From positions 1-39,778 of the IMG/VR virus record IMGVR_UViG_3300021091_000168: a stretch of DNA of 39,778 nucleotides, one strand, 5' to 3'. The translations under genes were made by a program, and so were the position numbers. Source of the stretch: a virus. Below are positions 39,121-39,778 of this stretch, piece after piece. The notes below the pieces were generated by a model. That model worked only from the letters and a program-made list of their open reading frames with translations, was not told the origin of the DNA and made no database searches. The stretch's first letter is position 1, and the number at the start of each line of letters is the position of its first letter.

Positions 39121-39490
39121 TTCTTTTTATCCATTCTGGAATCTCGATACTATTCCAATCAGTTTCAGCATATTCATTTTCTTCAATCAGTTGTGTATGA
39201 TTGATTGAAACAACACCTGTATTTACATCCCATTCCCAATACCCACTGCCACCACCATTTATTTCCCACCCTGGGAATGTTTTATACACATGACTGTTTA
39301 TAAGTAAATCAAGATCGTTGTATAACACAAAATTGGAATCTGATTTTAGATCGTTTCCCGATAGGCATTTATCTTCTGTATTATAAAACTCAATCTCATC
39401 TACACTACCTTCATCTCCAGAGCCACGATAATAGGCTCTTACAGTGGCTATGTTGTTACTGATTAGCCATTCTCTGATTTCATTTTTCAT
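39113..39490 (-). CDS. DUF6878-like paralogue 1 of 3
   Basis: The start at 39490 (MKNEIREWLISNNIATVRAY) gives 125 aa. It includes YYRGSGDEGSVDEIEFYNTE, INSHVYKTFPGWEINGGGSG and YWEWDVNTGVVSINHTQLIE. This is the copy closest to the DUF6878 pattern (SGDSG...I....; pGWEnneGg.G...wdv....I.l.H). It is the most diverged from the other two. An upstream Met at 39532 lies inside the 37-aa membrane protein and lacks an RBS. Function is unknown. Confidence 0.7.
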   Translation of the reverse strand: MKNEIREWLISNNIATVRAYYRGSGDEGSVDEIEFYNTEDKCLSGNDLKSDSNFVLYNDLDLLINSHVYKTFPGWEINGGGSGYWEWDVNTGVVSINHTQLIEENEYAETDWNSIEIPEWIKRNG

Positions 39491-39593
39491 TTTTACACTT
39501 TCTGTAAACAGGATAGAGAAGCAAACCAACAATCAATCCCACAACAGGATTGATTATAGACACACAAAGTACGATAAACAAAAGAGCTATCAT
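39480..39593 (-). CDS. Single-span membrane protein, 37 aa
   Basis: The frame is MIALLFIVLCVSIINPVVGL followed by IVGLLLYPVYRKCKNEK. The first ~27 residues are hydrophobic and the tail is basic, predicting one membrane span with a cytoplasmic C-terminus. The ATG overlaps the stop of the 56-aa gene as TAATG. It is small and has no similarity that I recognise. It could be a membrane-acting early protein. Confidence 0.6.
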   Translation of the reverse strand: MIALLFIVLCVSIINPVVGLIVGLLLYPVYRKCKNEK

Positions 39594-39763
39594 TATTGTT
39601 GACTGGTTTTCTGATCGTAATCCATTGTCAAATCCATCAGTTCTTCTAATGTATCCAACATTTGGCAAAGATCTGGTGAGGGATTTTGTTCATCCATTTC
39701 TTCTAGTGTAAGGTGAAGTTCCGAACACAACTCAAATACTCTTTCCAATAGGTCTTCATTCAT
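39593..39763 (-). CDS. Small acidic protein, 56 aa
   Basis: The frame opens MNEDLLERVFELCSELHLTL and has two helical segments with repeated Leu-Glu-Glu-Met-Asp patterns (EEMDEQN, LEELMDLTMDY). AACAGGAGAAAACTAATG provides a very good RBS at the right edge. It shares a TAATG with the membrane protein. The pI is low. Function is unknown. This is the last gene before the window ends. Confidence 0.65.
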   Translation of the reverse strand: MNEDLLERVFELCSELHLTLEEMDEQNPSPDLCQMLDTLEELMDLTMDYDQKTSQQ

Positions 39764-39778
39764 TAGTTTTCTCCTGTT

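Noticed and set aside
1-39778. CRISPR arrays, insertion sequences, integrase or att sites
   Set aside because: No regularly spaced direct repeats, transposase or recombinase frames, and no duplicated tRNA 3' ends were seen.

Overview
The window is a large part of the genome of a strictly lytic, T7-like podophage (Autographivirales type). All genes lie on the minus strand and read from right to left. The evidence is a single-subunit T7-type RNA polymerase, a gp5/gp4-type polymerase and primase-helicase pair, gp2.5-like SSB, gp6-like exonuclease, and the T7 virion block portal, scaffold, capsid, gp11, gp12, gp17. No integrase, repressor or transposase is visible. The low G+C core, the B12-dependent ribonucleotide reductase, the divergent ThyX and the small basic proteins by the portal resemble phages of aquatic (pelagic or freshwater) Proteobacteria. 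That host guess is inference. The left edge cuts a gene. Terminase, internal virion proteins (gp14-16) and lysis genes are not in the window.

Region by region, in transcription order. Positions 39763-33291 hold an early/accessory block of small, mostly overlapping genes. It includes a tandem triplication of a DUF6878-like gene, a DUF6915-like protein, a dCMP-deaminase-like protein, a Gp88-like protein, a DksA/TraR-like zinc finger, DUF932 and three tRNAs (Arg-UCU, Ile-UAU, Leu-UAA). Positions 33291-19144 hold transcription, replication and nucleotide metabolism: ThyX, RNA polymerase, metallophosphoesterase, SSB, RusA resolvase, primase-helicase, DNA polymerase, DUF4406, dNMP-kinase-like protein, exonuclease, dUTPase and class II RNR. 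Positions 19132-9071 hold head and tail morphogenesis: unknowns, portal, four tiny Lys-rich proteins, scaffold, capsid, a terminator, gp11 and gp12. Positions 9061-1 hold an unusually elaborate fibre/tailspike region: three related small fibre-like proteins, a T7 gp17-type fibre fused to a beta-helix, then two more beta-helix tailspikes and two small genes.

The most notable structure is in the tailspike region. The start of the small gene at the left edge is repeated as short remnants after each of the two upstream tailspike genes. Base composition also jumps from AT-rich to GC-rich exactly where the conserved anchors meet the beta-helix domains. Together these suggest a modular cassette that has gained receptor-binding spikes by repeated recombination.

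Genes are packed with ATGA or TAATG stop/start overlaps, so translational coupling is pervasive. Several genes shorter than 60 codons were found by reading gaps: 129-290, 15114-15221, 15743-15877, 22297-22425, 28635-28721, 29094-29270, 39480-39593 and 39593-39763.
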